NCBI GenBank assembly: GCA_963820415.1
Contig: CAWFZT010000004.1
Location: 744,001-808,000 of the forward strand
Length of the DNA: 64,000 bases
Direction of reading: 5' to 3'
From: CAWFZT01 sp963820415
Lineage (GTDB): Bacteria; Chloroflexota; Anaerolineae; Anaerolineales; Anaerolineaceae
A program made the position numbers and the translations under genes. Below the pieces are notes generated by a model. It made no database searches, was not told the origin of the DNA, and saw only the letters and a list, made by a program, of their open reading frames with translations. Below are positions 8,510-19,736 of this stretch, in pieces. Within the stretch, counting starts at the first letter, position 1; each line of letters opens with the position of its first letter.

Positions 8510-9781
8510 ATGGATAAAAGAATAGCATTATCGTTTTCTGAAGGGCGGGTCGTCCGAGACCTTTTTTGTAACAATTTACTGGACAAGTTACTCGATCAAG
8601 GCATTGAATTTGATGTATTCACACCAGCAGCCCGTGTTCCATTTTTTACAAATCAATGGCAACGACCAGGATTATCATTTTTTCCTCTAAAGCCATATTC
8701 ACTGGATAAAAAAGCTTATCGAGCCCAAGAAATTCGCAAACGATTGCTTAATCTGGCGACTTTTTTATTACCTGCGTGGTTAAATTTTGAACATCGATTT
8801 TTAGTAAAACCTGATTCTCAGGTATTGGAGATTCTTAAGGAGAGAAAACCCCAATTGGTAGTTGTTACCAATCCGATGCAGCATTATGAACAACCTGTTT
8901 ATGGTGCTGCCCAATCATTGGGCATTCCAACCCTTGGGGTAGTTCGCAGTTGGGACAACCTTTATAAAGGCCTTCGATTGCGCCCGGATGTGTTGGCTGT
9001 ATGGAACCCGGTAAATCGCGAAGAAGCCATCCGTTTGATGAAGTACCCGCCCCAAAAAGTTGAAATAATTGGAGCAACTCAATTTGATCCTTATTTTGAC
9101 CCTGCAGGGGTCTGGTCTCGCCAGGAATTTGCCCAAAAATTCAAACTTGATCCTGCTCATCCGATCATTACGTTGGCTACGTTAGGGCCATTCCAAAACC
9201 AATATGACGAGACCTATCTTATGGATTGGATGTTGACTGCAATTCATTCTGGGGAATTACCAACAGATACTCAGATAATTTGCCGTCTCCATCCAGCATC
9301 TCGATTAGAACAATTTCTAAAATACAGCAAACTTTCTAATGTACGTTTATCCTTTATTGAGGGGTATATTCCTTCATTAGCCTGGACTATGACGCGAGAA
9401 GATGTCATTCTGGTCGCAAATTTGCTTCGTCATTCCGATGTGGTCATCTCTCCAGGTTCAACCATCACGATCGAGACAGCCATTTTTGACACTCCCACTA
9501 TTGTGCCAATTTTTCACACATACCAACCGGAATTGGGTATGCGACAATTTGATCAACACCTCTCCACACACTTCCGTCGGTTGAAGGAGCTAGATCTCGT
9601 TCCCATTGTCGAGACTCCGGACGCATTAGCGGAAGCCATTCGTCATGCTTTGGCTGACAGGTCCTGGTACCGTCAGCAACGAACCCAATTGGTACAAGAT
9701 TACATTTGTTACACAGATGGTAAATCAACAGAGCGGTTGGCTAAATTAATTGAGAAATTGTCGAAACCTAATACTAAATAA
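8510..9781 (+). CDS. GT-B fold transferase (CDP-glycerol glycerophosphotransferase/UDP-sugar type)
   Basis: 423 residues, ATG at 8510. No canonical GT4 motif is present. The C-terminal segment DVVISPGSTITIETAIFDTPTI resembles the donor-binding loop of CDP-glycerol glycerophosphotransferases and UDP-GlcNAc 2-epimerase-like GT-B proteins, and the middle has VVRSWDNLYKGL and ICRLHPAS. It probably transfers a sugar or polyol phosphate to the repeat unit. Slightly GC-richer than the genes on either side. The exact reaction cannot be read from the sequence. Confidence 0.65.
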   Translation: MDKRIALSFSEGRVVRDLFCNNLLDKLLDQGIEFDVFTPAARVPFFTNQWQRPGLSFFPLKPYSLDKKAYRAQEIRKRLLNLATFLLPAWLNFEHRFLVKPDSQVLEILKERKPQLVVVTNPMQHYEQPVYGAAQSLGIPTLGVVRSWDNLYKGLRLRPDVLAVWNPVNREEAIRLMKYPPQKVEIIGATQFDPYFDPAGVWSRQEFAQKFKLDPAHPIITLATLGPFQNQYDETYLMDWMLTAIHSGELPTDTQIICRLHPASRLEQFLKYSKLSNVRLSFIEGYIPSLAWTMTREDVILVANLLRHSDVVISPGSTITIETAIFDTPTIVPIFHTYQPELGMRQFDQHLSTHFRRLKELDLVPIVETPDALAEAIRHALADRSWYRQQRTQLVQDYICYTDGKSTERLAKLIEKLSKPNTK

Positions 9782-9799
9782 TAAAAATAAATTCGATAA

Positions 9800-11026
9800 A
9801 TGACTGAAACGCTATATTTGTTTACCAATTTTTTCCCTTATGGAAATACCTCAGAGGTGCCTTTTCTAACCAATGAGTTGATTTATCTAAGTCGAAAATT
9901 TGAAAATATTATCCTTGTCCCACAATATAAGAATTCAGATAGTGAATTGAAAAGCGATAAATATAATGTAGATTTGGGGTTGGTAGAAGAATCAGCGAAA
10001 AGGAATTGGCGAGTGATTTTTTTGTTATTTAATAAGGAAGTTTTGCACGAAATTTTTTGGCTAATACGTAGAGGCCAGACAGCAAAGATTAAAAGGCTTT
10101 GGTGGAGTTTACTCACAATTTCTAAAACTATCAGATGGGTAAAGCACAAAGTAAAAAACGATAACCCAATAATTTTTTATACCTATTGGTTTACTGATTT
10201 AACCACGGGGCTTGCACTGGCAAAGAAAGACAAACCAGACATTTCTTTAATTTCTCGTGCGCATGGATATGATCTTTATGAAGAGCGATCTTCCTTTAGA
10301 TATTTTCCATTAAGAACTTTTGCTTTAAATTATGTAGACCATTTATTCTTAATTTCTCAAAATGGCCTAAATTATATGCGTACGAAATATCCATTATATT
10401 TGGAAAAATTTGATATCGCAAGATTGGGTGTAACCGAACAAACCACAATTACCCAATCTACTAAAAAACCTAAAAATGTATCGATTGTAAGTTGTGCATA
10501 TTTAAGGCCGGTTAAGCGGATTGGCATCCTTTGTGACGCCATCCAGTATTTAAGCAGAATGAATGAGGATTGGATAATTACATGGAATCATTTTGGCGGG
10601 GGTGGTTTTGAAGATACAAAATTTATCACTCAGAAAATTAATGATTTCAATCCCAACATAAAAGCCACTTTATGGGGTAATGTTCCGAATACGACAATTA
10701 TTGATTTTTACAAAACCGAACAGGTTGACTTTTTTATTTCTGTCAGCGCATCTGAGGGGATTCCTATGTCAATGATGGAGGCGGCAAGTTTTGGAATACC
10801 CATAATTTCAACCGATGTAGGGGGTGTGCAGGAATTGGTAACCAATGACAATGGTATTTTACTGCCTAACGATATTTCTGCCGAACAAATAGCCAAATCG
10901 ATGGCAAATTTCATATCTGAGAATAATCATGTTTCAAAACGACAAGTAATTAAGGATACCTGGCAAAAACAATTTTCTGCTCATGTTAATTACTCGGATT
11001 TTGCCAGTAAATTATCAAAACTATAA
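9800..11026 (+). CDS. Family 4 glycosyltransferase
   Basis: 408 residues, ATG at 9800, 18 bases after the previous stop. The N-terminus (LYLFTNFFPYGNTSEVPFL) and C-terminal motifs (SASEGIPMSMMEAASFGIPI, then STDVGGVQELV) are typical of GT4 retaining enzymes, with the E-x7-E motif in the donor site (E742-like pair within SEGIPMSMMEAA). Closest in style to colanic acid/amylovoran-type transferases. Intact and very AT-rich. Followed after 10 bases by the next transferase, so the genes are likely co-transcribed. Confidence 0.88.
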   Translation: MTETLYLFTNFFPYGNTSEVPFLTNELIYLSRKFENIILVPQYKNSDSELKSDKYNVDLGLVEESAKRNWRVIFLLFNKEVLHEIFWLIRRGQTAKIKRLWWSLLTISKTIRWVKHKVKNDNPIIFYTYWFTDLTTGLALAKKDKPDISLISRAHGYDLYEERSSFRYFPLRTFALNYVDHLFLISQNGLNYMRTKYPLYLEKFDIARLGVTEQTTITQSTKKPKNVSIVSCAYLRPVKRIGILCDAIQYLSRMNEDWIITWNHFGGGGFEDTKFITQKINDFNPNIKATLWGNVPNTTIIDFYKTEQVDFFISVSASEGIPMSMMEAASFGIPIISTDVGGVQELVTNDNGILLPNDISAEQIAKSMANFISENNHVSKRQVIKDTWQKQFSAHVNYSDFASKLSKL

Positions 11027-11036
11027 TTTAACGATT

Positions 11037-12196
11037 ATGTCTGTAAATGTTATTCATTTTTCACAGGATTTCCGTAAAGATAAGAGCCAGTTGGGTGCTT
11101 TTTCGCGTACTTTTAATTTGACCCTGGATGGCAATCAACACATTATTTTTACAATCCATTATGGTGATGAAGCCATATCGAGTTATGCATTTGAACATCT
11201 GAAAATTATTAGTATTGGAATTGGACAAAGGGAATTTCGCGGAAGGTATGAGCGATCCTTAAGTTTTTTTATAGGGGAAAGGATGCTTTCATATCTCTTC
11301 ATAAACCGGATCCAGGTAGATTTGCTTTATGGACATGCACAGCCTATTAACTTTAAAATCTTAATTATATAAATAGGAAGCTACACAAACCATTGATTTG
11401 GGACGTAAATACTATATGGGGGCTGCCTCTTTTGGATCGGGACCCTTTTTATTTTAAGCTTTACTACTTTTTGTTTGCACATATCGCGTACCGTAAATGC
11501 GCTCATTTAATTGCTCAAACTGAGCAGTGTAAGCAGGTTATCCAAAAAATGTACGGAATAGCAGATAAAAAGATTACGGTAATATCTAACAGCGTGGATT
11601 TGGATCAATTCAAGGAAAGAAAACAATATTTGCAGAAATTTTCTGATAGACCGTTGAATGTTTTTTTCGTTGGTCGTTTCGATGAATTAAATGGGATCGA
11701 TTTTATTCTTGATAATATTGACATGTTTGATACAGCACAAACGAACCTTAATTTGGTTGGAATAGGGAAGAATCTGGATCGTATCAACCACCTGCACCAG
11801 TCTGGCAAGCTGACTTATCATGGAGTAGTTCCTTTTAGTAAAATGCCGGAAATTTTTATTCGCGCCGATCTGTTGTTAATTCCCCGAATTCGCTGTTTTG
11901 GTTCTAATCTCTTTATTCCAACGAAACTACTTGAAGGGATGGCGTGTGGTTTATTGGTGCTTGGTTCAGATGTGGGTGGGATTTCAGAAGTTATTCGCGA
12001 CGGTCAGAATGGTTTTCTCTTCCATGCCGGCGATCCGAAAGGCATGGTAGCCAAGATTACTCAAATTATATCTCTTGACAGTGTCACTCTGCAGGAAATT
12101 AGTGACATGGCAGTTCTTGATATCTCCAGACATTATGATTTGAAAGTGAACTGCAAAAAAATAAACTCTGTTTACGATACAGTTCTATCGGCTTGA
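11037..12196 (+). CDS. Family 4 glycosyltransferase, frameshifted
   Basis: ATG at 11037 opens MSVNVIHFSQDFRKDKSQLG. Around 11355-11370, in an A-rich run, one base is missing; reading on in the next frame gives LNYINRKLHKPLIWDVNTIWG and the GT4 C-terminal half (VFFVGRFDELNGIDFIL, KLLEGMACGLLVLGSDVGG). Together about 386 residues, a normal GT4 length. The stop overlaps the TTG start of the next gene as TTGA, a coupling pattern seen several times in this window. Confidence 0.85.
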
Positions 12197-13368
12197 AAAT
12201 ACGCCTGCTCATCCTTAGCTCAGAATTTCCTCCCGGGCCTGGCGGTATCGGCACGCATGCTTACCAAATCGCCCGAGAGCTGCAACGCAACGGGTGGGCG
12301 GTGCTGGTAATTACTCCCCAGGATTATGCAGATGAAGATGAGATCACAGTATTTAACTACAAACAGGCATTTGAGATTGTCCGGTTAAATCATAAGAAGA
12401 TCGCAGCAATTGAAGGCATTTATCGCATATGGTGGGTCATTCGTTGGATTCGGACCTGGTCCCCAGATATTGTCTTTACAACAGGTGAAAGATCTGCCTG
12501 GATCGGGGCACTTCTGGCACAGCTCACGCGCAAGCCCTGGGTTTCCGTCGGACATGGGACAGAATTTGGTAAGCCGCTGACCCCGGAAAAAAGACTCACC
12601 CGCTGGGCATTCAACCAGGCAAATGAAGTGATATGCGTCAGCCGTTATACCAGTACAGTGATGCACCAACTGGGCATTTCACCGAAAAAGGAGTGTGTGA
12701 TCCCGAACGGAGCGGATGATGAGATGTTTTATCCGGATGAGAAAGGCATAACCCGTTCCATTTTGACAGAGATCGGGATACAGAAAGATAGTATCATCTT
12801 ATTAACCGTTGGCAATGCAACCAGGCGTAAAGGACAGGAAATTGCCATCCGGGCAATGCCTGCAATCCTTAAACGCTTTCCGAAGACTGAGTATCTGATT
12901 GCCGGTCTGCCAACAGAAAAGAGCAGGCTGGAGCAGTTAGCGATTGACCTGGGAGTGCAGCAAAAGGTGCATTTTCTTGGGAGGGTGCAACCAGAACGCT
13001 TGCGTAGCCTGTACCAGGTATGTGATCTATTCCTCATGGCCAGCCAGAAACTAGCAGATGGTGATTTTGAGGGATTTGGAATCAGCGTGATTGAAGCTGC
13101 ATTATGCGGTAAGCCCGCTGTGGTCAGCAAAGGCTCTGGACTGGAAGAAGCGGTAGTCGATAGAGTGACCGGTTTCTGTGTACCCGAGAGTGATCCTGAA
13201 AAAACAGCCGATGCGGTTATTGCTTTGCTGGAGCAGCCTGAGCTGCAGATACAAATGGGGGAAGCTGCCCTTCAGCGAGCAAAAGAAGGATATACATGGA
13301 AGATTGTGGGAAAAAAGTATCGCGAATGTATAGGGGAACTGGTGGAAAATTGGCGGGGTGAAGTATGA
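12193..13368 (+). CDS. Family 4 glycosyltransferase
   Basis: 391 residues from a TTG at 12193 that overlaps the previous stop. The N-terminal glycine-rich acceptor loop is clear (SSEFPPGPGGIGTHAYQIA), as are VICVSRYTS, the linker VIPNGADDEMF and the donor motif SVIEAALCGKPAVVSKGSGL with its E-x7-E-type glutamates. It is more GC-balanced than surrounding genes, hinting at a separate origin within the island. Predicted cytoplasmic retaining glycosyltransferase for a surface polysaccharide. Confidence 0.9.
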   Translation: MKIRLLILSSEFPPGPGGIGTHAYQIARELQRNGWAVLVITPQDYADEDEITVFNYKQAFEIVRLNHKKIAAIEGIYRIWWVIRWIRTWSPDIVFTTGERSAWIGALLAQLTRKPWVSVGHGTEFGKPLTPEKRLTRWAFNQANEVICVSRYTSTVMHQLGISPKKECVIPNGADDEMFYPDEKGITRSILTEIGIQKDSIILLTVGNATRRKGQEIAIRAMPAILKRFPKTEYLIAGLPTEKSRLEQLAIDLGVQQKVHFLGRVQPERLRSLYQVCDLFLMASQKLADGDFEGFGISVIEAALCGKPAVVSKGSGLEEAVVDRVTGFCVPESDPEKTADAVIALLEQPELQIQMGEAALQRAKEGYTWKIVGKKYRECIGELVENWRGEV

Positions 13369-14526
13369 AGCTGTTGATCATTTCACACACGCCACATTAC
13401 AGAAAAGGTGATGAAATTGTAGGCTGGGGAGCCACCCTCCGGGAAATTGACCACCTGGCACAGGTATTTGATGAGGTCGTTCATGTCGCTCCGCTGCATT
13501 CCGAGCCAGCGCCGCAAAGTTCTTTGCCTTATTCCGCCAGGAATATACGTTTCCGTGCAGTGTCTCCTGCGGGTGGAGATACGTTGCGTCAAAAGGTTAC
13601 GATACTGCTCTACATCCTGCAATATATTGCAACCATCCGGGAAGAAATGAAACGGGTGGATATCGTTCATGTGCGCTGCCCGGCATCCATCAGCCTGATT
13701 GCTTTATTGGTTTTGATGTTTTCCCCCACTCCAAAATACCGTTGGGTCAAGTATGCCGGGAATTGGCATCCAACGGAAAAAGAAGCCTGGTCCTACACCT
13801 TACAGCGCTGGATCCTGCAGAAAAAATCTTCATCGAGGTGTGGTCACTGTCAATGGTCGTTGGGAATGCCAACCGAAACACGTCTACTCTTTTTTCAACC
13901 CATGCCTGACCCAGGAAGACCGCGCAGGTGGAATGGAAATTGCCTATCAAAAGAAACTTACCCTGCCATATCATTTGCTATTTGTAGGCAGGTTAGATTC
14001 TGCCAAAGGTGTTGGCAAAATCTTAGAGATTTGCGCAAAGCTATACCAGAAGAAACTGCCTTTCCAACTGGACCTGGTAGGTGACGGCCCCGAAAAGGAG
14101 AAATTTGAGCGGCTTGCATTAAATTTACAGATTAGTGGGATAACGCATTTTCATGGTTGGCAATCCAGGTCAGCCCTGAATCAATACTATTCCAAATCGC
14201 ATTTTATTATTTTTCCATCCTCATCTTCGGAAGGATGGCCGAAAGTACTGAGTGAAGCTATGGCATTTGGAGCAGTTCCCCTTGCGAGCGATATTTCTAG
14301 TATTCCACAAATACTTAAAGAGACTTAAGCGGGCTTTGCTTTTGCGCCAGAAAAAATTGACTGCTTTGTTCAAACTATTATAGATTTTTCAACCAATCCA
14401 TCCTCTTGGAAAGTTATGAGCATTGCTGCGGTTTCAGCCGCTGAAAATTTTACTTATGATCATTACATAAAAGCGGTGGATAAAATGCTGTTATCAATTG
14501 GTAGTAAAGAGTTTCTTTATGATTGA
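13365..14526 (+). CDS. Family 4 glycosyltransferase with frameshift and in-frame stop
   Basis: ATG at 13365 overlaps the previous stop. N-terminus reads LLIISHTPHYRKGDEIVGWG; near 13820-13835 (A-rich run) one extra base forces a frame change into GVVTVNGRWECQPKHVYSFF, then the GT4 donor half (LLFVGRLDSAKGVGKIL, SSEGWPKVLSEAMAFGAVPL). A TAA at 14326-14328 interrupts the frame after PQILKET, but coding clearly continues with AGFAFAPEKIDCF to 14526. Two lesions in one gene make a genuine pseudogene possible here, although the wider error pattern argues for sequencing faults. Length if intact is about 387 residues. Confidence 0.7.
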
Positions 14527-15658
14527 AAACAAAACCATATTAATTGGAATGGGAAAACCTACCGGTCCTGTTCCTGTTCATTTCATGGCGCTCGGGAATG
14601 AACTTATAAAACGAGGTTACTCTGTTCACATCCTTATGCATTGTCGGGAATCATTAGAAGGAAAATTTGAAATCCCAATCCATTTTTGGAAATGGCGGCC
14701 AACAAACAAATTTGCGCGGATATATGATTTTCTATATGCATCACGTATGATAACAAAATACAAACCTGTTTGCGTAATTTCTGGTCATCGCGAAACTGGC
14801 TCTCTGATTTTTGCAGGCTTTCTTCAAAGAACTCCGATCAGAGCAATTTGGCATCATATTTTGACATCCCAAACTGATATTGATAATAAGGGTTCAAAGA
14901 TTAGATTAAAATTAGGTCGGATTGTCAGAATCCCATTTTTTGCTGGAATGTGTACTCATGTGGTTGGAGTATCAAAATCCGCAATCAATGATATGGAAAG
15001 GGTATATAAAGTTCCAAAAGAAAAACTTAATTTGTTATACAACTCCCTTCCTGATCCAAACCAACAAGAAATTGATCCAAGTATTTTGTTGACTGGAAAG
15101 GAAGAGGAAAGATTAGTCTGCTTAGGAAGACTAGATGAGTCTAAAGGTCAGGACGTGCTTATACGGGCAATTGGATTATTAACAGAGAATTTCCCTAAAA
15201 TAAAACTATTTATCATTGGGGGGGGACTTGTGAAAAAAAATTCAAAGCTTTGGTGAATGATTTAGGGCTGAATGATCATATAATTTTTAAGGGGGTTATA
15301 AATCATGAAAAAGTCATGAATATTCTTTCTTCCACGAGTATGTCAATTGTCCCAAGCAGAATGGATAATTTACCGACTACTGCGATTGAAGCATTGAGTT
15401 CTGGGGATTCCAGCTATTGGTACACTGGCGGGTGGAATTCCAGAAATTATTATAAATAATTATAATGGAATTCTTGTTACTGTAGATGATCCAATAATGT
15501 TAGCCGCTAGTATTAAATTATTATTGGAAAATAATGAACTGCGAAAAAAAATGAGCATCAATGCTCGAAAGAGTTTCAAGGAAAGGTTCGAGCAGAAACC
15601 AGGTGTGAAGGTGCAAGCAGATTGGATTGATGGAATAATTTCTAACTACAATTTGTGA
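14519..15658 (+). CDS. Family 4 glycosyltransferase with two homopolymer frameshifts
   Basis: ATG at 14519 overlaps the end of the preceding gene. Begins ENKTILIGMGKPTGPVPVHF. A run of eight G (15218-15225) lacks one base: the next frame gives GGTCEKKFKALVNDLGLNDH. A second change at the G run near 15403 restores GIPAIGTLAGGIPEIIINNY and the end at 15658. Donor-site residues lie in SRMDNLPTTAIEALSSG. About 380 residues when joined. Both faults lie in homopolymers, strong evidence for read errors rather than decay. Confidence 0.8.
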
Positions 15659-15861
15659 ATATGGAAGAAGATATGAAATCCGATATAAACTATAGGATAT
15701 TTTTTTAAAAATAGATTTAGGCATTTATCAAACATGAAATGATTTTCTCTAAGAGTAGGATGGACTGATAATTTTGTCTTCATCATTTACTATTCACAAA
15801 AAATGATCTTCAGGATTTAACCATTGTTTCATTTTATCTTCGGGAATAATCTCATAATTTT

Positions 15862-17211
15862 ATGAAAACCTCTAAATTACTGTTATTGATTACGGCTCAT
15901 ATATTATTCGCATTGATCTTAATTCGATTTCCGATAGTAGCTACATTCCATGCCTGGCTTACTTTGGCATTGGGGTTATGGCTGGCTTTGACAACTCGTG
16001 ATATCCAAAAAATAATTTTAGTTGCTGCATATGTCACTGGATCAGAAATAATTTGGAGAATGTTTGGGGCATTTGTTTTCTGGGAATTTGGAAAGTATGC
16101 AATATTTGCAATTTTAGGGATTGCATTATTACGACAGCATCGTTGGAAAAATGCTTTTTTACCTATCATTTATTTTACATTACTTGTGATTTCCATTCCA
16201 TTGACAATCGGTTGGTTTGGATTTAACGAAGCTGCTCGCCAAGCGATTAGTTTTAATTTATCAGGTCCGCTAACATTGGCATTGTGTGTGTTATTTTTTT
16301 CACAGGTGAAATTAGGCTTCCATGATTTAATACGAATTGCCTGGACAATTGTGGTTCCGATTACTTCAATATTATCTTTAGCGGCTTATTCAACCTTAAC
16401 TTCCCCAAATATTGTTTTTTTACCGGAATCAAATTTTACTACCAGTGGTGGTTTTGGACCTAATCAAGTTTCTGCAATTTTAAGCTTAGGTGCAGTCATG
16501 ATGTTTATGATTGCATATGTTGAAAAAAAGGGATTTAGACGTTTAGCGGAAATAATCTTATTAATTGCATTTCTTCTCCAGAGCCTTCTAACTTTTTCGC
16601 GTGGAGGGATTTATAATGCAGGAATTTGTATTATCTTCGCAATAATACAATTATTTCGATCCAGGAAAGCACGTATAGGTATTTTAATCGGTTCTATCTT
16701 GTTATCTTCTTTTGCATATTTTATTGTCATTCCCAAGTTAAATGAATTCACGCATGGTCAATTTGAGCGGCGATATTTAGATCTTACTACCACCAGCCGG
16801 AATGATATAGCGCTGGGTGAAGTAGATGTTTGGTTTAACAATTTGATTTTTGGTGTGGGCCCAGGAGTATCAACTTATGAGGTAACTTATATATTATATA
16901 ATCGTACAGGAAATTTAGCAGGGGCTCATACCGAATTTACACGTTTGTTGGCAGAGCATGGTATCTTCGGATTATTTGCTTTAATTTTTCTGATTATTAT
17001 GGTTGCCCGAGCATATTTTAAGGCACCAAACTGGTTTTATAAAGCCTGGGTAGGTATGTTACTTCTTTGGCCGTTAGTAGAAATGGTGCACTCTGATATG
17101 CGAGTTGTTGCTACCTCTTTTTTGTTTGGGTTGGCTAATGCAGTGTGGGTGCTGAATATCGAGTCGAAGTCCAGCACAAAAAAACCTCTGAAAATTGAAG
17201 ATGTACATTGA
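15862..17211 (+). CDS. O-antigen ligase/polymerase family membrane protein (Wzy_C)
   Basis: 449 residues with about 11-12 hydrophobic segments. The Wzy_C signature is visible: LLTFSRGGIYNAG in the cytoplasmic/central part and the periplasmic loop GAHTEFTRLLAEHGIFGLF. Such proteins polymerise lipid-linked repeat units (Wzy) or transfer finished glycan to an acceptor (WaaL/PglL). The window suggests a bacterium without classical LPS, so the acceptor may be another glycolipid or a protein. Preceded by ~200 bases of AT-rich non-coding DNA in which I see no clear signal. The stop overlaps the next TTG start. Confidence 0.85.
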   Translation: MKTSKLLLLITAHILFALILIRFPIVATFHAWLTLALGLWLALTTRDIQKIILVAAYVTGSEIIWRMFGAFVFWEFGKYAIFAILGIALLRQHRWKNAFLPIIYFTLLVISIPLTIGWFGFNEAARQAISFNLSGPLTLALCVLFFSQVKLGFHDLIRIAWTIVVPITSILSLAAYSTLTSPNIVFLPESNFTTSGGFGPNQVSAILSLGAVMMFMIAYVEKKGFRRLAEIILLIAFLLQSLLTFSRGGIYNAGICIIFAIIQLFRSRKARIGILIGSILLSSFAYFIVIPKLNEFTHGQFERRYLDLTTTSRNDIALGEVDVWFNNLIFGVGPGVSTYEVTYILYNRTGNLAGAHTEFTRLLAEHGIFGLFALIFLIIMVARAYFKAPNWFYKAWVGMLLLWPLVEMVHSDMRVVATSFLFGLANAVWVLNIESKSSTKKPLKIEDVH

Positions 17212-18264
17212 CACGTACCCAAAAAGCGATTCTCTTTGTTGGAAACCATCTTTCGCTTTCCGGCGGAAATAAAAGTGTGGGTGAGGAATTGGCAATCCAG
17301 TTGGAACAGCAGGGTTGGCAACCGATTCTTATCTCGAGAAAATTGAACCGAGTTGCCCGTCTGCTGGATATGCTTTGTGTGATTATTAACCAGCGGAATA
17401 ATTATTCAATTGGTGAAGTGGATATTTTCAGCGGTCCAGCATTTATCTGGGGTTATCTGAGTGCATTGATCATAAAGCAATTAAAGAAACCTCTGATACT
17501 AACTCTTCATGGCGGAAATCTTCCTCTTTTTGCGTTGAAATACCCTCGCATTGTGAAAAGTTTGTTGTGCTTGGCAGATACAGTTATCGCCCCCTCTTCT
17601 TATTTGGTAAAAAAAATGATTTTATACCGGCCAGATATTCGGTTAATTCCAAACGCAGTAGAGATCTCCCAGTATTCATTCCGGTTGCGTGAAAAACCCC
17701 GATTAAAACTTGTGTGGCTAAGAGCGTTTCACCAGATTTACAATCCATTGCTTGCTACAAAAGTGGTAAAGATTCTGGAAAATCAGAAACTCAACCCCCA
17801 CCTTTTAATGGTTCGGACCCGATAAAGGAGATGGAAGTCTGCAGAAGGTGCTGCGAATTGCTCAAATCTTTGGGGTTGCGGATAAGATAGAGATCGTTCA
17901 GGGTGTACACAAAGAGCAGGTACCTGAAATTCTCAACCAGGGAGATCTATTTATAAACACGACAAATATTGATAACACTCCGGTTAGTGTCATTAAGTCA
18001 ATGGCATGTGGGTTGTGTATCATATCAACTAATGTAGGTGGAATTCCTTATTTATTGGAGGACGGTTCAGATGCCTTGCTTGTTCCGCCGGGTGATCCAG
18101 AAGCAATGGCAAATGCCGTAGTGCGAATTCTGACCGAACCTGGTCTGGCAGCGAAATTATCTGTAAACGCGCGAGCCAAAGCAGAGCAATACGATTGGTC
18201 AGTTGTTCTGCCCAAATGGGAGCAACTGTTTGAACAAGTAATTGAAGTAAAAAGGAATGAATGA
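17208..18264 (+). CDS. Family 4 glycosyltransferase with a one-base insertion
   Basis: TTG start at 17208 overlapping the Wzy_C stop. N-terminal half: ILFVGNHLSLSGGNKSVGEE, a GT4 acceptor loop. At 17811-17815 the sequence GGTTCGG has one T too many: removing it converts a stop into VGPDKGDGSLQKVLRIAQIF and joins the C-terminal half with TNIDNTPVSVIKSMACGLCI and STNVGGIPYLLED. About 351 residues. The stop overlaps the following ATG (ATGA, 18261-18264). Confidence 0.85.
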
Positions 18265-19664
18265 GCAAAACAGATCAAATCTATAAATTACTTCCTAAAA
18301 ACATGCAAACTTTAGTTATATCGATTTATGGTATATACTGGCATTGGCTGCGTTTTGGGGGAAATTACTCAACCTTAGAAAGAGATTATTCACTAAGAGA
18401 AAGATATAACTTAACTCAGTGGGATGCGTACCAACAAAAAACATTAATAGCTCTATTGAAAATTTGTGTTAACCATGTTCCTTATTACGCCAGAGAGTGG
18501 GCGGATACGCAAAAATCAGCCGCGTTATTTGGCAATCTCTCTGAGCTGTCAGTATTAGAAAAAGATTCCATCCGAGCAAATCCCTTTGATTTTGTCCGAA
18601 ACGATATCAAGCCTTTTTATAAAATTACCAATTATACTAGCGGTTCTACCGGGACACCCATCGCAACAGTTTGGACACCTACAGAAGTGCGCGATTCACT
18701 CGCAGTACGCGAAGTGCGCTCAGCTCAATGGGCTGGGGTATCTTTTAAAATTCCGCGGGCAACATTTTCTGGCAGAATGGTAGAACCAGACCCAAACAGT
18801 AAAGGGCCTTTTTACAGGTTTAACTCGGCAGAGAAGCAAGTTTATTTTTCCCCATTTCACCTAAGACCTGATACTGCTCACTTTTATGTGGATGCATTAA
18901 AAAAGCACAAGATTCAGTGGATGACCGGTTATGCTGTTTCCTATTATCTCCTGGCAAAATTAATCCTTGACGCTGATTTAGATGTTCCACCTTTAAAGGC
19001 AGTCATCACAACCAGTGAGAAACTAACTCCAGAAATGCGCAGTGTAATGGAAAAAGCTTATCATTGCTGCATTTACGAAGAATATAGCACAGTTGAAAAC
19101 GCATTGTTCGCCAGCGAATGTGAACATAAGCGATTGCACGTGAGTCCGGATGTGGGCATTGTGGAAATCTTGCGTCCGGATGGATCTCCTTGCGATGGAG
19201 GTGAGGTTGGCGAAGTGGTTACCACTTGTCTGATGCGCTCCTACCAACCGTTTATACGTTACCGCCTGGGAGACTTGGCAGCCTGGGATCCTGAGCCTTG
19301 TCCATGCGGGCGGACCATGCCCGTGATTAAAGAAGTGGTTGGGCGAATCGAAGACGTGGTTATTGGTCCGGATGGGCGGCGGATGGTACGTTTCCATGGT
19401 ATTTTTACCAATCAACCGCATATCAGAGAGGGGCAAATCATTCAAGAATTAACTAATCGTATTCGGGTGAAAGCTGTACCTGAATCTGGTTTTTGTGACA
19501 AAGACATCCAGGATATTGTTCAAAGAGTAAAACAACGTCTCGGAAATGAAATTATAGTAATTGTCGAGACTGTTGATTCCATTCCTCGAACAAAGGCCGG
19601 GAAATTTAAAGCAGTCATTTCTTTGTTGGATCAATCATCATCGCATGATAATTTATCAGTTTAA
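18261..19664 (+). CDS. PaaK/CapK-like adenylate-forming enzyme
   Basis: 467 residues, ATG overlapping the previous stop. The AMP-binding P-loop YTSGSTGTP is at residues 125-133, followed by a second ATP site region (YEEYSTVENALFASEC) and the hinge RYRLGDLAAW. These are features of phenylacetate-CoA ligase relatives such as CapK, often embedded in capsule clusters. It would activate a carboxylic acid as acyl-adenylate, perhaps to decorate the glycan with an acyl or aryl group; substrate unknown. CPCGRTMPVI near the C-terminus resembles a zinc site found in such proteins. Confidence 0.82.
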   Translation: MSKTDQIYKLLPKNMQTLVISIYGIYWHWLRFGGNYSTLERDYSLRERYNLTQWDAYQQKTLIALLKICVNHVPYYAREWADTQKSAALFGNLSELSVLEKDSIRANPFDFVRNDIKPFYKITNYTSGSTGTPIATVWTPTEVRDSLAVREVRSAQWAGVSFKIPRATFSGRMVEPDPNSKGPFYRFNSAEKQVYFSPFHLRPDTAHFYVDALKKHKIQWMTGYAVSYYLLAKLILDADLDVPPLKAVITTSEKLTPEMRSVMEKAYHCCIYEEYSTVENALFASECEHKRLHVSPDVGIVEILRPDGSPCDGGEVGEVVTTCLMRSYQPFIRYRLGDLAAWDPEPCPCGRTMPVIKEVVGRIEDVVIGPDGRRMVRFHGIFTNQPHIREGQIIQELTNRIRVKAVPESGFCDKDIQDIVQRVKQRLGNEIIVIVETVDSIPRTKAGKFKAVISLLDQSSSHDNLSV

Positions 19665-19736
19665 CTTCATTTTTCTAAAGTCGTCTAAAAAAATTTGTGA
19701 GTGATCGCAAAGAAATAATAGGGTAGCTTTTCCACT

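Noticed and set aside
7118..17825. Programmed ribosomal frameshifting in the glycosyltransferase genes
   Set aside because: The shifts go in both directions, occur at different positions, and share no slippery heptamer plus downstream structure; error in homopolymers explains them better.
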